Below the pieces are notes generated by a model, which was given only the letters and a program-made list of their open reading frames with translations, was not told where the DNA came from and made no database searches. A DNA stretch of 64,000 bases from an uncultured Acidobacteriia bacterium. Its GTDB lineage: Bacteria; Acidobacteriota; Terriglobia; Bryobacterales; Bryobacteraceae. The position numbers and the translations under genes were made by a program. Below are positions 53,554-62,290 of the stretch, in pieces. The stretch spans positions 98,133 to 162,132 of the forward strand of contig CAIVVT010000001.1 in the NCBI GenBank assembly GCA_903909435.1. The letters are read 5' to 3'. Numbering within the stretch: position 1 is the stretch's first letter; each line of letters begins with the position of its first letter.

Positions 53554-54206
53554 TCACGGTCGCCCGTCATTGCATTTGCCGGCGTTACGATGATCGAAAG
53601 GAGCCCGAGACCCTGGTCTACGGCTCCGAGAGAAGAACCGGGCTGTCGACGAGACAACCGTTTTCACGTTGAACTGGAAGGAATCGATCTCCAACTTCCC
53701 TGCCCCGATCCTCGCGGAGTCTAGGATTTCGTTGATGATGGTCAGCATCGATTCGGCCGAACTTAACGTCATCTCCGGGTAGTCGCGCTGCTTCCCGGTC
53801 AGTTCGGTGTCTAGGGTAAGTTTGATCATGCCCAGGATGCCGGTCATCGGGGTGCGAATCTCATGGCTTATAATTTGGCAAGAAACTGGCTCCTGGCGCG
53901 ACGGGCGTCCTCCGCGCTCTCCGCGCTCTCTTTTGCCTCGGCCAGTCGTGCGTTCGTGGCCAACAGCCGATCGCCTGGCCGCGAGAGGGCCCGATCCCTT
54001 CGCTGTACCTGCGACAACATCTCGTTGAAGCTGCCGATCGGATTGCCAAGTTCGTCACCGCTCTGCTTGACGGCATGTTTCTCGAAGTTCTGCTGGGCGG
54101 AAATGCTCCCCGCTGTTTCGACAAGATTCAGGATCGGGCTAGAGATTAACTTCGCAATTCCCGGGGACAATCCAGCGTCTACCTCGACCCATCGGCCAGC
54201 GTGCAT
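53554..54206 (-). pseudogene. Decayed sensor histidine kinase (HAMP-HisKA remnant)
   Basis: A HAMP domain (SGDELGNPIGSFNEMLSQVQ) and a coiled-coil (LAEAKESAESAEDARRARSQ) run from 54206 to a stop at 53868, just where FLANISHEIRTP should follow. The continuation, with the phosphorylatable His in SHEIRTPMTGI, is in another frame and leads into LSSAESMLTIINEILDSARI, ending at 53554. One base is lost near 53872. The sensor N-terminus is gone before 54206, and the ATPase domain is missing after the HisKA stretch. It resembles hybrid kinases with ELTGxQRDYLE. Confidence 0.85.
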
Positions 54207-54267
54207 CGATCGGCGGAATCATGGCTTTTGGAAATTCGGCTTTCCCGTCCGATATGCAGTCAGAGCC

Positions 54268-54759
54268 ATGAACGAGAATCCATACGCCTCCTCCCTTGAA
54301 ACCAAGGTCCTGTCCGCGACTCCGATCGAATTGGTTAACATGCTGTACCATGCAACCATTGAGGCGGTGCAGGCGGCGCGACTGCAGCTTTCGCGCGGTC
54401 AGATTTTTGAACGTGGACGCTCGGTCAGCAAGGCAATCGCAATCCTCGCTGAGCTGAACGGATCCCTCGATCACGAAAAGGGCGGGGAGGTCAGCACCCG
54501 GCTTGCGGTACTGTACGATTTCCTGCAAAGAACGCTTCTGGACGCGAACTTCAGACAGTCCGACGAAGGGTTTGAGAAAGCGGAGACTCTGCTGAGGACG
54601 CTGTGTGAAGCGTGGTCCGCAATCATTCCACCAAAGCCGCGAGTTCCCATGTCCTCGAACGCACCTCGAGAGCCCCAGCTTGCCTCGTACGGCTTCGCAA
54701 GTATACCCACACCGGTAGAAGAGTGTGCGGCGACTGCGGCCAGGCAGTGGTGCGCATGA
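54268..54759 (+). CDS. fliS: Flagellin export chaperone FliS
   Basis: The 163-residue protein keeps flagellin soluble before export. The N-terminus is diagnostic: NPYASSLETKVLSATPIELV, then MLYHATIEAVQAARLQL, then SVSKAIAILAELNGSLDHEK. The C-terminal 35 residues are an unusual proline/serine tail. ATG 54268 is used; an in-frame extension upstream would cross the kinase remnant. FliD and its chaperone lie about 5 kb away. Confidence 0.92.
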   Translation: MNENPYASSLETKVLSATPIELVNMLYHATIEAVQAARLQLSRGQIFERGRSVSKAIAILAELNGSLDHEKGGEVSTRLAVLYDFLQRTLLDANFRQSDEGFEKAETLLRTLCEAWSAIIPPKPRVPMSSNAPREPQLASYGFASIPTPVEECAATAARQWCA

Positions 54760-55063
54760 GCGCATAGTTGGCGAAAACACCACAAGAGCGAGCCAGAAAT
54801 CGATTCACCCTCGGCTTCAGTAGTTCGATTCTCAACGACGAAAAATCGTCATTGACGACAATATGACGGCGTTCCCCCACTTGTTCCGCCAGCTCCCCGC
54901 TAAGAAACAAGCTTAACTAGCCCATGAATCTGGTCCCATCGTTTGGCAACCCATCTGCATTCCTTCAGGCTTAGTCAGCGAGATCATCGGGACGCCAGCT
55001 CGATTGGAGTTGTGATGGCGACCCGCCTTCGCCGATTTCCGGGATCGCAGGGGAATAGCACGG
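54760..55063. other. Gap of about 300 bases, probable flhF promoter region
   Basis: No gene is supported. A small stem GACGA 54837-54841 with TCGTC 54846-54850 lies here. The promoter for flhF-fliA-fliN is expected in this gap; no sigma-54 or sigma-28 pattern could be assigned. Confidence 0.35.
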
Positions 55064-56302
55064 GTGCGCTTGAGCAAGAAGTACTTCGGAAATTCGGTCC
55101 GGTTGGCAATGGGGCAGGCCTGCCGGGAGTTGGGACCGGATACGGCCCTTGTGTCAAGCCGCCCCACAGGACCGGAAGCGCGCCATTTGGGTGAGTATGA
55201 GATGGTGTTTTCTTTGGAATTGACGGAGGCAAGCTCCGCCGGTCCGCGCGACAAAGAAAGCCGTCAAACCTGGGCCGCCAAGGCAGCGATCTTAGAGCCT
55301 GAGGCTGAAGTGGAGACCGGGTTGACCGAAGTTTATAGTGCACGACGACAATCCTCGTCCGCAAACCGAACAGGCATCAGTCCCGAGGTCCAACCCCACC
55401 GGATTCGGGATAGTTCGCAATTGGACGACCTCTATTCGATACTGATTCAGTCCGAAGTTCAGCAAGAACTTGCGCAGAAGTTCATCGCGGGCGTGCAAGG
55501 CCGGCTTCGCGATCCGGATCGGCACACAGTACCCGCAAGTACAACCAGCTTGCCGCAGTCGTTCAAGGCCGAGTTTCGGCGGCAGCAAGAAGCTATGGAT
55601 TGGGAGGCAGCCCGAGCGACCCTCGCGGCGGAGATCGAAGGGTCGATCCGCGTTGACGCAGAGTTGGGCCAACCAGGGAATGCGTGCCGCGTAGCAGCAT
55701 TGATAGGTCCTCCAGGGGTCGGCAAGACGACAACAATCGCCAAACTCGCCATGCGATACGGGCTCGTCGAAAAGAAACGGACGATGTTGATTTCGCTTGG
55801 AGACCAACGCTTGGCTGCTTCCGAACCATTGCGCAGTTATGCGTCCATCCTGGGAATCAGGTTTCAGGACGTCGAAACCCAGAATGAGCTTTCTCGCGTG
55901 CTAACAGACAATCGAGAAATGCAACTGGTCCTGATAGACACTCCGGGTTTGAGCATGCACGACCTGGACAGTGGTTGGGACGCCGCCGGGTTCTTGGCCG
56001 AACAAAGTGGAATCCAAAAGCACCTCGTTCTGCCGGCTTCCATGCGTTCCACGGATCTTGCGCGGGTCAGTTCCGCCTACTCGGTGTTTCGGCCCACGCG
56101 ACTCATCTGCACTCGGATGGACGAAACTGAGACGTTCGGCCCAATGCTGAGTGAATCGGTCAACAGCAGCCGGCCAATTTCATTTCTCACTACCGGTCAA
56201 AGAGTCCCACAAGATTTGGTGCCGGCTGACGGGAAGAGCCTGACCGAGCGGCTCTTAGGGCTCTCCGGTAGATGTTCGCTTCGACTAGTGGGGGCGGCAT
56301 AG
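55064..56302 (+). CDS. flhF: Flagellar biosynthesis GTPase FlhF
   Basis: The 412-residue SRP-type GTPase sets the place and number of flagella. It starts with the FlhF-specific RLSKKYFGNSVRLAMGQACR and ELGPDTALVSSR. The G domain has the P-loop ALIGPPGVGKTTTIAKLA, then VLIDTPG, and a G4 motif CTRMDETETFG. The GTG start at 55064 has CAGGGGAA upstream. FliA starts 1 base after its stop. FlhG and FlhA are not nearby. Confidence 0.93.
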   Translation: MRLSKKYFGNSVRLAMGQACRELGPDTALVSSRPTGPEARHLGEYEMVFSLELTEASSAGPRDKESRQTWAAKAAILEPEAEVETGLTEVYSARRQSSSANRTGISPEVQPHRIRDSSQLDDLYSILIQSEVQQELAQKFIAGVQGRLRDPDRHTVPASTTSLPQSFKAEFRRQQEAMDWEAARATLAAEIEGSIRVDAELGQPGNACRVAALIGPPGVGKTTTIAKLAMRYGLVEKKRTMLISLGDQRLAASEPLRSYASILGIRFQDVETQNELSRVLTDNREMQLVLIDTPGLSMHDLDSGWDAAGFLAEQSGIQKHLVLPASMRSTDLARVSSAYSVFRPTRLICTRMDETETFGPMLSESVNSSRPISFLTTGQRVPQDLVPADGKSLTERLLGLSGRCSLRLVGAA

Positions 56303-56303
56303 C

Positions 56304-57059
56304 GTGACTAACCCATATTTAGTAGCACCATCGGAAACCTCAGAGGCTAGGCGCGAGCGGCTGATTCTGGAACAGTTGCCGCAAGTTCATCTCATTGCGC
56401 GCCGGATACACCAGAAACTGCCGGAGAGAGTGTGCCTCGAGGATCTGGTTTCAACCGGAATCGTCGGTCTGATTTCCGCTGTCGACAATTTCGAGGAAGG
56501 TCAGGGCGTGAAGCTCCAGACCTATGCGGAGTACAAGATCAGAGGGGCGATACTGGACAGTCTGCGCGGATTGGACTGGGGCTCACGTCACCGCCGGAAG
56601 AAGGCTAAGGACATTGAAGCCGCCATCACGAGAGCCGAAAGCAAGCTTCAGCGAGTCGCCACGGAGGAGGAGGTAGCTGCGGAGTTGGGCCTGACGCTGG
56701 AAGAATATCACGCACGACTGGTAGAGGTGCAGGGACTGAATCTGGAAAGCCTTGAAGTGATGATCGGACCGAGCGGAAGCCAGACGTTGCTCTCGATGGT
56801 ACCTGACAGTTCTGAGGACTTACCCTCGGGGATTCTGGAGCGTTCGGAACTGGAGCGGCTGCTCGCCGAGAACATTGCGGCGATGGCGGAGCGGGAAAGG
56901 ACTGTGTTAGCGCTTTATTATCACGAGGAACTCACGCTCCGCGAGATTGGCGAGATCATGGGCTGGAATACCTCCCGTGTCGGAGAGTTGAAAACGCATG
57001 CGATACTCCACTTGCGCGCCCAGATGAAGAAGCAATGGCCGACGACGCGGGGCATCTGA
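56304..57059 (+). CDS. fliA: Flagellar sigma factor (sigma-28, FliA/WhiG type)
   Basis: This RNA polymerase sigma factor of 251 residues drives late flagellar genes. Region 2 contains RVCLEDLVSTGIVGLISAVD and TYAEYKIRGAILDSLRGLDW. Region 3 is KAKDIEAAITRAESKLQRVA. Region 4 helix-turn-helix is LTLREIGEIMGWNTSRVGEL. It starts with GTG one base after flhF. FlgM (47028) is its expected antagonist. Confidence 0.93.
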   Translation: MTNPYLVAPSETSEARRERLILEQLPQVHLIARRIHQKLPERVCLEDLVSTGIVGLISAVDNFEEGQGVKLQTYAEYKIRGAILDSLRGLDWGSRHRRKKAKDIEAAITRAESKLQRVATEEEVAAELGLTLEEYHARLVEVQGLNLESLEVMIGPSGSQTLLSMVPDSSEDLPSGILERSELERLLAENIAAMAERERTVLALYYHEELTLREIGEIMGWNTSRVGELKTHAILHLRAQMKKQWPTTRGI

Positions 57060-57060
57060 G

Positions 57061-57936
57061 ATGGATAACCAGCTTAACAGGCAAGCCCAGTGGTTGGTAG
57101 AGCAATGGCGCGGCGAGTTTATTCGCGTTATGCAGGCTATGGGCGATTTCAGGCCGGACATGGACATCCGGGCTACGCCCCCGTTGCGAGGTGGCACCGT
57201 ACTCTGGTGGAAACAGCCCTTTGACCTTGGCGCGGGAGCGCAGGTCTGGATCGGGACAGCCGAAGAAACGTGGTCCGAGATTGGGCGCCGTATTCTATCG
57301 GCCGCGGGAATCGATTCCTCCGGTCCGGTGGAACTCAAGGAGACTTACCTTGAAGTACTCCGGCAGTCCCTCGGTGTTCTCGCCAGAGCCGTTAGCAGCC
57401 AAATTGGACGGGACATGGCGGCAACTGGTGGCGAGGAGCAGGAGCCGCCGGGTGATCCCGCCTTCGGGTGTCAAATCGGGATCAGGATTGGCGACCGGCA
57501 AATGCCCGGCTTGGGATGCTATGCCAACGAAGAAATCCTCGTAGCTCTCCAGAGCTGCTCCCAGACAGCGGAGTCCGGTGCGGGTCCGAATCAAGCAGGA
57601 GCGGCGGACGAACCGGGTGAAGACGAGGTCTTCTCCCGCGCTTGCGGGACCCTCGATCTTCTACTTGATCTGGAGATGCCAGTCAGCGTTTCTTTTGGGC
57701 GCACTCAGGTCCGCATCCAAAACATCCTGAAGCTAACGACCGGGTCCATAATCGAGATGGACCGCTCCATCTCGGAACCGGTGGAGCTGATCGTTAACAA
57801 CTGCACAATCGCACGCGGCGAAGTGGTCGTGGTGGATGGTAACTATGGGGTGCGGATCAATCAAGTAATGAGCCGCGCGGAACGACTCCAAGAAAGCCGG
57901 AAGTACCTTCTGCCCGTGAGCAGCAGCAGGCGTTGA
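57061..57936 (+). CDS. fliN: Flagellar motor switch protein FliN-like
   Basis: The 291-residue protein has the C-terminal SpoA/FliN fold: LLDLEMPVSVSFGRTQVRIQ, NILKLTTGSIIEMDRSISEP, then VNNCTIARGEVVVVDGNYGV. The first 200 residues are an additional domain (WWKQPFDLGAGAQVWIGTAE), much longer than classical FliN (about 100-140), and may be CheC- or FliM-like. It lies 1 base after fliA. It probably sits in the C-ring. Confidence 0.88.
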   Translation: MDNQLNRQAQWLVEQWRGEFIRVMQAMGDFRPDMDIRATPPLRGGTVLWWKQPFDLGAGAQVWIGTAEETWSEIGRRILSAAGIDSSGPVELKETYLEVLRQSLGVLARAVSSQIGRDMAATGGEEQEPPGDPAFGCQIGIRIGDRQMPGLGCYANEEILVALQSCSQTAESGAGPNQAGAADEPGEDEVFSRACGTLDLLLDLEMPVSVSFGRTQVRIQNILKLTTGSIIEMDRSISEPVELIVNNCTIARGEVVVVDGNYGVRINQVMSRAERLQESRKYLLPVSSSRR

Positions 57937-58190
57937 TCGGCTTCTGGGGAGCACCCTTTGCGCCCGCGGGTGGTCACGCCGACGCCATGTAGCCAACTAA
58001 CGCGGAGGTTCGCACCTTCTGGTGGGGCACATCGGAACGCCTACGGTTCAGTTTGGTCAATCCCCACGCTCAACTGCTCCGCGACGCTGCCTCTGCCACC
58101 TCTATCCGGTTCCGACCCGCGCGCAACCATTGGGAATGGTCCGTCCTGAAGCTCAAGACACGTGGGCCGCAACACTGAAGCTGCCCGCTT
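57937..58190. other. Gap of about 250 bases between convergent genes
   Basis: No gene or clear terminator hairpin was recognised between fliN (plus) and the lytic transglycosylase (minus). Confidence 0.3.
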
Positions 58191-58970
58191 CTACTCGGCT
58201 TTCCCTTGTGGATTGAGTGGCTCTTGGGCTACCGCTTTGAGAATCTGGTCCACGTAGCTCTGTGTTTCGGGCACCGCGAGGGTCTCGACCGGTTCGCCTT
58301 CAACTTTGCCCGGTCCGGCGTTGTATGCGGCCAAAGTGAGCTTGAGGTTCCCGTGGAAACGCTCCATCAACTGCTTGAGGAACCGTGCACCCGCCTTGAT
58401 GTTATCAGCCGCATTGAAGGGATCGGCCAGGTTGTAGTGCTGTGCCGTTTCCGGCATAAGCTGCATCAGTCCCATGGCACCCTTCGGAGACAGGGCGCAG
58501 GGCCGGAATCCGGACTCCTGCCTGATTACCGCACGAATCAGTGCCGGATCCAGTTTTTGAGCGGCTGCCGCATCCTTGATCATTGGCTCGGACTCGGCCT
58601 CAGGGAGTGGAATGCAGTCGGGAGCCTGGGCCGGCGCATTGCCGTCTGGCCGTGCCCAATCCACCGTAAAGAAGGAGCCGGGCCCTTTGGAGCCGGTCTG
58701 CTTCCGGACTGACTCCAACTGGAGTGCAATGGATGCCTCCATCTGGCTGCGGGCGTTTTCCTGACCCGTGGTTGGCTGACTCGCGGGAACGGCCGGCTGC
58801 TTGGTCTCCTCTGGATTGGCGGTGGACAAGCCGGAGCGTTTCGCCGGCCCGTCAGGTCTTGTTTTGTTTGACGCCGGCCGCAAGGCTGGTGGACCGGAAT
58901 TGGTTTGCGCGAAAAGAATCCCGGAAGAAGTCGCCGTCATGACCGATAAGCCCAAAAGGCCGGGCACCAT
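58191..58970 (-). CDS. Secreted soluble lytic murein transglycosylase
   Basis: The protein of about 259 residues has a leader (VPGLLGLSVMTATSSGILFA), a proline-rich stretch, and a C-terminal SLT domain: ALIRAVIRQESGFRPCALSP (catalytic Glu in RQESGF), KGAMGLMQLMPETAQHYNLA, and LKLTLAAYNAGPGKVE. It likely opens peptidoglycan for the flagellar rod, the role of the muramidase half of enterobacterial FlgJ, which is missing from the FlgJ here. Start ATG 58970 is preferred; 58991 is an alternative. Frames reaching 59276 are antisense to flaG. Confidence 0.88.
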   Translation of the reverse strand: MVPGLLGLSVMTATSSGILFAQTNSGPPALRPASNKTRPDGPAKRSGLSTANPEETKQPAVPASQPTTGQENARSQMEASIALQLESVRKQTGSKGPGSFFTVDWARPDGNAPAQAPDCIPLPEAESEPMIKDAAAAQKLDPALIRAVIRQESGFRPCALSPKGAMGLMQLMPETAQHYNLADPFNAADNIKAGARFLKQLMERFHGNLKLTLAAYNAGPGKVEGEPVETLAVPETQSYVDQILKAVAQEPLNPQGKAE

Positions 58971-58989
58971 CCTGGCTGAGGTGAAAGTC

Positions 58990-59280
58990 ATGGAAATCAA
59001 CAACGTCAATAGTACGGCTGTTCTCCTGGCGAGTCCCGTGGCGGAATCAAAGCAACCGCCCGCACCCGAACTTATGCAAGCAGTGAAGGCTATCAACGGC
59101 GCAAAGCTGTTCGGCCAGGACAGCGAACTGAGCTTTGTCATGGATCGTGAAGCCAAGCGAATGGTCATTCGACTGGTTAACAAGGAAACTCGCGCGGTAA
59201 TTCGGCAAATGCCTCCAGAAGAGGTTCTGCGTAGAGCTGAAGACTTGAAGGGCGCGCCGACTCCAGGCAGTTTCATTTAG
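58990..59280 (+). CDS. flaG: FlaG-family flagellar protein
   Basis: The 96-residue protein ends with the FlaG signature: LSFVMDREAKRMVIRLVNKE, then TRAVIRQMPPEEVLRRAEDL. The family affects filament length, with no detailed mechanism. ATG 58990 has GAGGTG 6 bases upstream. It is divergent from the transglycosylase, with start codons 19 bases apart, and its 3' end overlaps that of flgJ by 8 bases. Confidence 0.85.
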   Translation: MEINNVNSTAVLLASPVAESKQPPAPELMQAVKAINGAKLFGQDSELSFVMDREAKRMVIRLVNKETRAVIRQMPPEEVLRRAEDLKGAPTPGSFI

Positions 59281-59584
59281 GTTGCGCCGATGCATCGCGC
59301 CTCATGCCGGCCTCGATCAGCTTAGTCATGCCGAGTCCCCCACTCGATGCCAGCATCCGGGCGAATTCCTGCTCACCCACTTCCACGCCGAGCTGCCCCG
59401 CCTCGTCCTCGTCGCCAGTGCCGAGCCATCCCGATGAGCCGGCCTCGCGCGAGGTTTTCAGCAATTCGCCAATCAACAACGCCTCGAACTGTTGGGCCGT
59501 ACTCCGGATTGTGCCTGTCTCCTTGGGCTGAAGCAGGGACGATGATGCCAAACTGCCGATGTTATCGATCATGCGATCTATCAA
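59273..59584 (-). CDS. flgJ: Rod-binding protein FlgJ (N-terminal domain only)
   Basis: The 103-residue protein corresponds to the N-terminal scaffold half of FlgJ: AQQFEALLIGELLKTSREAG, then EQEFARMLASSGGLGMTKLI. The C-terminal muramidase domain of enterobacterial FlgJ is absent; the adjacent SLT protein may replace it. It ends the minus-strand flg unit, 4 bases after flgI. Confidence 0.85.
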   Translation of the reverse strand: MIDRMIDNIGSLASSSLLQPKETGTIRSTAQQFEALLIGELLKTSREAGSSGWLGTGDEDEAGQLGVEVGEQEFARMLASSGGLGMTKLIEAGMRRDASAQPK

Positions 59585-59588
59585 CCTG

Positions 59589-60695
59589 CTAAATTACTTC
59601 AACTTCACAATCCAGCGCGCCGGCCGCCCTTAGGCTCTGTAGAATCGCGATGATATCCCGCGGAGTCGTTCTGACGGCATTGAGCGCCCTGACTAGGTCT
59701 TCCACCGTGGCGCCTTCTTTGAGCATGACGTTGCGTGCTCGCTCCTCCGTCGCCGCAACTTTATCTTGGGGCACTACTTGCGTGGTGCCTTGGGACAGCG
59801 GCCCGGGCTGAGATACCTGTAGGGTGGTTTGCACCTCCACGCTTAGATTGCCGTGCATGATAGCGACTGGCGCGACGTGCACCAGTTTTCCCAAGACTAT
59901 GGTTCCGGTTCGTTCGTTGATCACAACGCGCGAAGGACGGTCGCTTTCCACCCTGACGTTCTCCAGGCTTGACACGAAATCCGCCATGCGGTTAGCCCAT
60001 TCGGTGGGAATAGAAACCGAAATGGTACGTCCATTGTCGGCCCGCGCGATGGGCGAATAGGGAGCGAACTTCTGGTTCAAGGCAGTCGCGATTCGCGAGG
60101 CTGTGGTGAAGTCCATATCTCTCAATTGCAATTTCAGGCGAGAGGATAGGTCCGGCGAAGGAGCAGCTCTTTCGACGCTGGCGCCCTCGGGGATTCGTCC
60201 GGCAGTTGGGTGATTCAGTGTCTGCACCGCTCCCCCCCGGCCAGCCACGAAGCCGCCAGTCACGATGGAGCCTTGCGCGATTGCGTAGACCTGTCCATCA
60301 GCACCCTTGAGGCTCGTTAGCACCAGAAGTCCGCCCTGCAGATTGTTTGCATCGCCGATGGAGGATGCTGTCACGTCAATTTTGAGTCCCGGCTGCGCGA
60401 ACGGCGGCAGGGATCCCGTAACCATCACCGCAGCGGTGTTCTTGACAGTGATGGATGCCGGATTCACGGTGACTCCCATGCGTTGAAGCATATTGGTGAG
60501 GCTCTGCGCTGAGAACATCGTCTGCCGCCGATCACCGGTGCCATTGAGCCCCACGACGAGACCGTATCCGACCAGCTGGTTGTCGCGCACGCCTTCTATC
60601 GACACCAACTCCTTCAGCCGGGAAGCCGCCTTGAGAGAGGGCCCGGCGACGATAGATAGGCACGAGCAAACAGCGATGATTAATGCGGTGCGCAT
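59589..60695 (-). CDS. flgI: Flagellar P-ring protein FlgI
   Basis: The 368-residue protein has a signal peptide (MRTALIIAVCSCLSIVAGPS) and conserved FlgI blocks: RLKELVSIEGVRDNQLVGYG, LVVGLNGTGDRRQTMFSAQS, LTNMLQRMGVTVNPASITVK, and a C-terminal VEDLVRALNAVRTTPRDIIA. It forms the P ring in the periplasm. It lies 3 bases after flgH. Confidence 0.95.
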   Translation of the reverse strand: MRTALIIAVCSCLSIVAGPSLKAASRLKELVSIEGVRDNQLVGYGLVVGLNGTGDRRQTMFSAQSLTNMLQRMGVTVNPASITVKNTAAVMVTGSLPPFAQPGLKIDVTASSIGDANNLQGGLLVLTSLKGADGQVYAIAQGSIVTGGFVAGRGGAVQTLNHPTAGRIPEGASVERAAPSPDLSSRLKLQLRDMDFTTASRIATALNQKFAPYSPIARADNGRTISVSIPTEWANRMADFVSSLENVRVESDRPSRVVINERTGTIVLGKLVHVAPVAIMHGNLSVEVQTTLQVSQPGPLSQGTTQVVPQDKVAATEERARNVMLKEGATVEDLVRALNAVRTTPRDIIAILQSLRAAGALDCEVEVI

Positions 60696-60698
60696 AGT

Positions 60699-61406
60699 CT
60701 AAAAAGGGAGAATTCCAATCAGCAATCGCCAGAGAATGAATGGCCGGCGGATGGCATCTCCAACGACACCTTTTCCATTCAATTGAATTTCCATTTGTGC
60801 CAGACGGTCTGAAGGCACCGAATTGTCGGGAGCAAGATCGGCGGGCCTCACCACGCCGCGGACCGTCACGGTCTGGTGCTCCGAGTTAATCTGGACGAGT
60901 TTCGAGCCCTCCAGCATCAAATAGCCGTTAGGCAGTACACGGGTGACCCTGGCACTCATAGTCGTGGTGATTGTGGTCGCGCGGCTGGTGGTGCCTGAAC
61001 CGTCAAGTTGCTGGTCGCCCGAGACGTTAGCCAGATTGGCTAGCGCTCCAGTCTTATTCGTAACGCCGGCCAGCGCTGCGACGGAATGAACAGCGCTACT
61101 CTTGCGCTGCGTCTTGGATGCGCCGCTGGAAACCGCCGAAGCCTGTTCGGTTACTATGATCGTGACCAAATCGTTCACCTGATTGGCCTTCAAATCACGT
61201 CCCAAGTCGGCGAACTGGGCGTTGGGAGTCCAGAGCGATCCGGCCGCTGGCGTCTGGCTCTCCGCCTGCTGAACCGCTTCCGCGGCATACTTGTCGAGCG
61301 GCGATGGCTCGGGCGCCTTCTTCTTCTTATTGGTAACCGCGGAGCAAGTGAGGGCCAGGCAGGTGATGGCGGTTAAGGCGACAACGGATCGGCTCATGTT
61401 CCTCAT
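60699..61406 (-). CDS. flgH: Flagellar L-ring protein FlgH
   Basis: The 235-residue protein forms the outer-membrane L ring. It has a hydrophobic leader (VVALTAITCLALTCSAVTNK) with a Cys that may be lipidated, although -1 Thr is unusual. FlgH-specific parts are AGSLWTPNAQFADLGRDLKA, ANQVNDLVTIIVTEQASAVS, and LPNGYLMLEGSKLVQINSEH. The ATG at 61406 overlaps the flgA stop and has GAGGTG upstream. Confidence 0.93.
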   Translation of the reverse strand: MRNMSRSVVALTAITCLALTCSAVTNKKKKAPEPSPLDKYAAEAVQQAESQTPAAGSLWTPNAQFADLGRDLKANQVNDLVTIIVTEQASAVSSGASKTQRKSSAVHSVAALAGVTNKTGALANLANVSGDQQLDGSGTTSRATTITTTMSARVTRVLPNGYLMLEGSKLVQINSEHQTVTVRGVVRPADLAPDNSVPSDRLAQMEIQLNGKGVVGDAIRRPFILWRLLIGILPF

Positions 61407-62290
61407 TCGGGCACCTCGGAGGCTGAACGGCACTTCACCGACACACGACCCTTTCCCTCAATTTGGGCACGAAAGAGTGCTCCACTCGCGGCATTCCGCA
61501 CGGCTACCGTCTCTCCGCGGCGTCCAGCTGATTCTGCTTTGGCTTCGACCTTAACTGTTGCGGCGCCGCTGTGGACCTCCACGAGCACCGTCTGCCCGCG
61601 TTCCACATCGTTCGGAGGCTCGAGCATGGCGGCCGTCAAGACCGAGCCCGCCGGAATTGCACGGCGCACCACCAGCCCAACCGCCCCTTCTGGATTGGAC
61701 AAAGGCGGCGCGCGCCTCGGAAACTCACTCGCCTCCACCAGCCTCAGGTCAGTGGGACTGAGCACGTGGCCAGGCAGTAGGTCAACCAGCGAAACCAGGC
61801 GTGATTTAAGCACTGTGAGTCGAACTTTGGCCCAAACGGGAAACCGTCCACCGTCGTAGGCGACGTAGCCGTTCCAAAAAGTGGAGTCGCCGGATGCCGG
61901 TTCCATCAGTGTCTCGCGAGGAAAGACTAGTTCGCCCGCCGGGACCGGATACTTACTGATGCTCGAGATTTCGACCCCGGCGCGCGGGTCACCCAATGAC
62001 CTCCGCATCGCCGATTTGACCAGTTCGGGATCAAGCGGCGAAGTCTCTCGCTCAAAGCAAAGTGGGGTCAAACCGGATACCTCCAGGTTGTTTGCCCGCG
62101 CGATACGGAGCAGTTCGGCCGGCTCGAACACGCGACGCGCGCCCGGACGCGGCGCGTTCGCGATCACCGAGTCCGGCGGTAGATTCGCAAGCGGCGCTGA
62201 CGCCGCAGCCAGGTCGCTGCCCAGAATGCGATCATGCGCAATGGCCTGGCAATCGGTGGTAGCCGCAACGAGCATCAGAAACAAGATCAT
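61403..62290 (-). CDS. flgA: Flagellar P-ring assembly chaperone FlgA
   Basis: The 295-residue protein has a signal peptide (MILFLMLVAATTDCQA) and the FlgA C-terminal SAF-like domain: LPGHVLSPTDLRLVEASEFP, then VVRRAIPAGSVLTAAMLEPP, then VKVEAKAESAGRRGETVAVR. It helps assemble FlgI in the periplasm. Its stop overlaps the flgH start, and it overlaps flgG by 4 bases. Confidence 0.92.
   Translation of the reverse strand: MILFLMLVAATTDCQAIAHDRILGSDLAAASAPLANLPPDSVIANAPRPGARRVFEPAELLRIARANNLEVSGLTPLCFERETSPLDPELVKSAMRRSLGDPRAGVEISSISKYPVPAGELVFPRETLMEPASGDSTFWNGYVAYDGGRFPVWAKVRLTVLKSRLVSLVDLLPGHVLSPTDLRLVEASEFPRRAPPLSNPEGAVGLVVRRAIPAGSVLTAAMLEPPNDVERGQTVLVEVHSGAATVKVEAKAESAGRRGETVAVRNAASGALFRAQIEGKGRVSVKCRSASEVPE

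Noticed and set aside
58801..58989. N-terminal extension of flaG from an earlier start
   Set aside because: The upstream part overlaps the transglycosylase antisense and lacks FlaG character. ATG 58990 has a good ribosome site.
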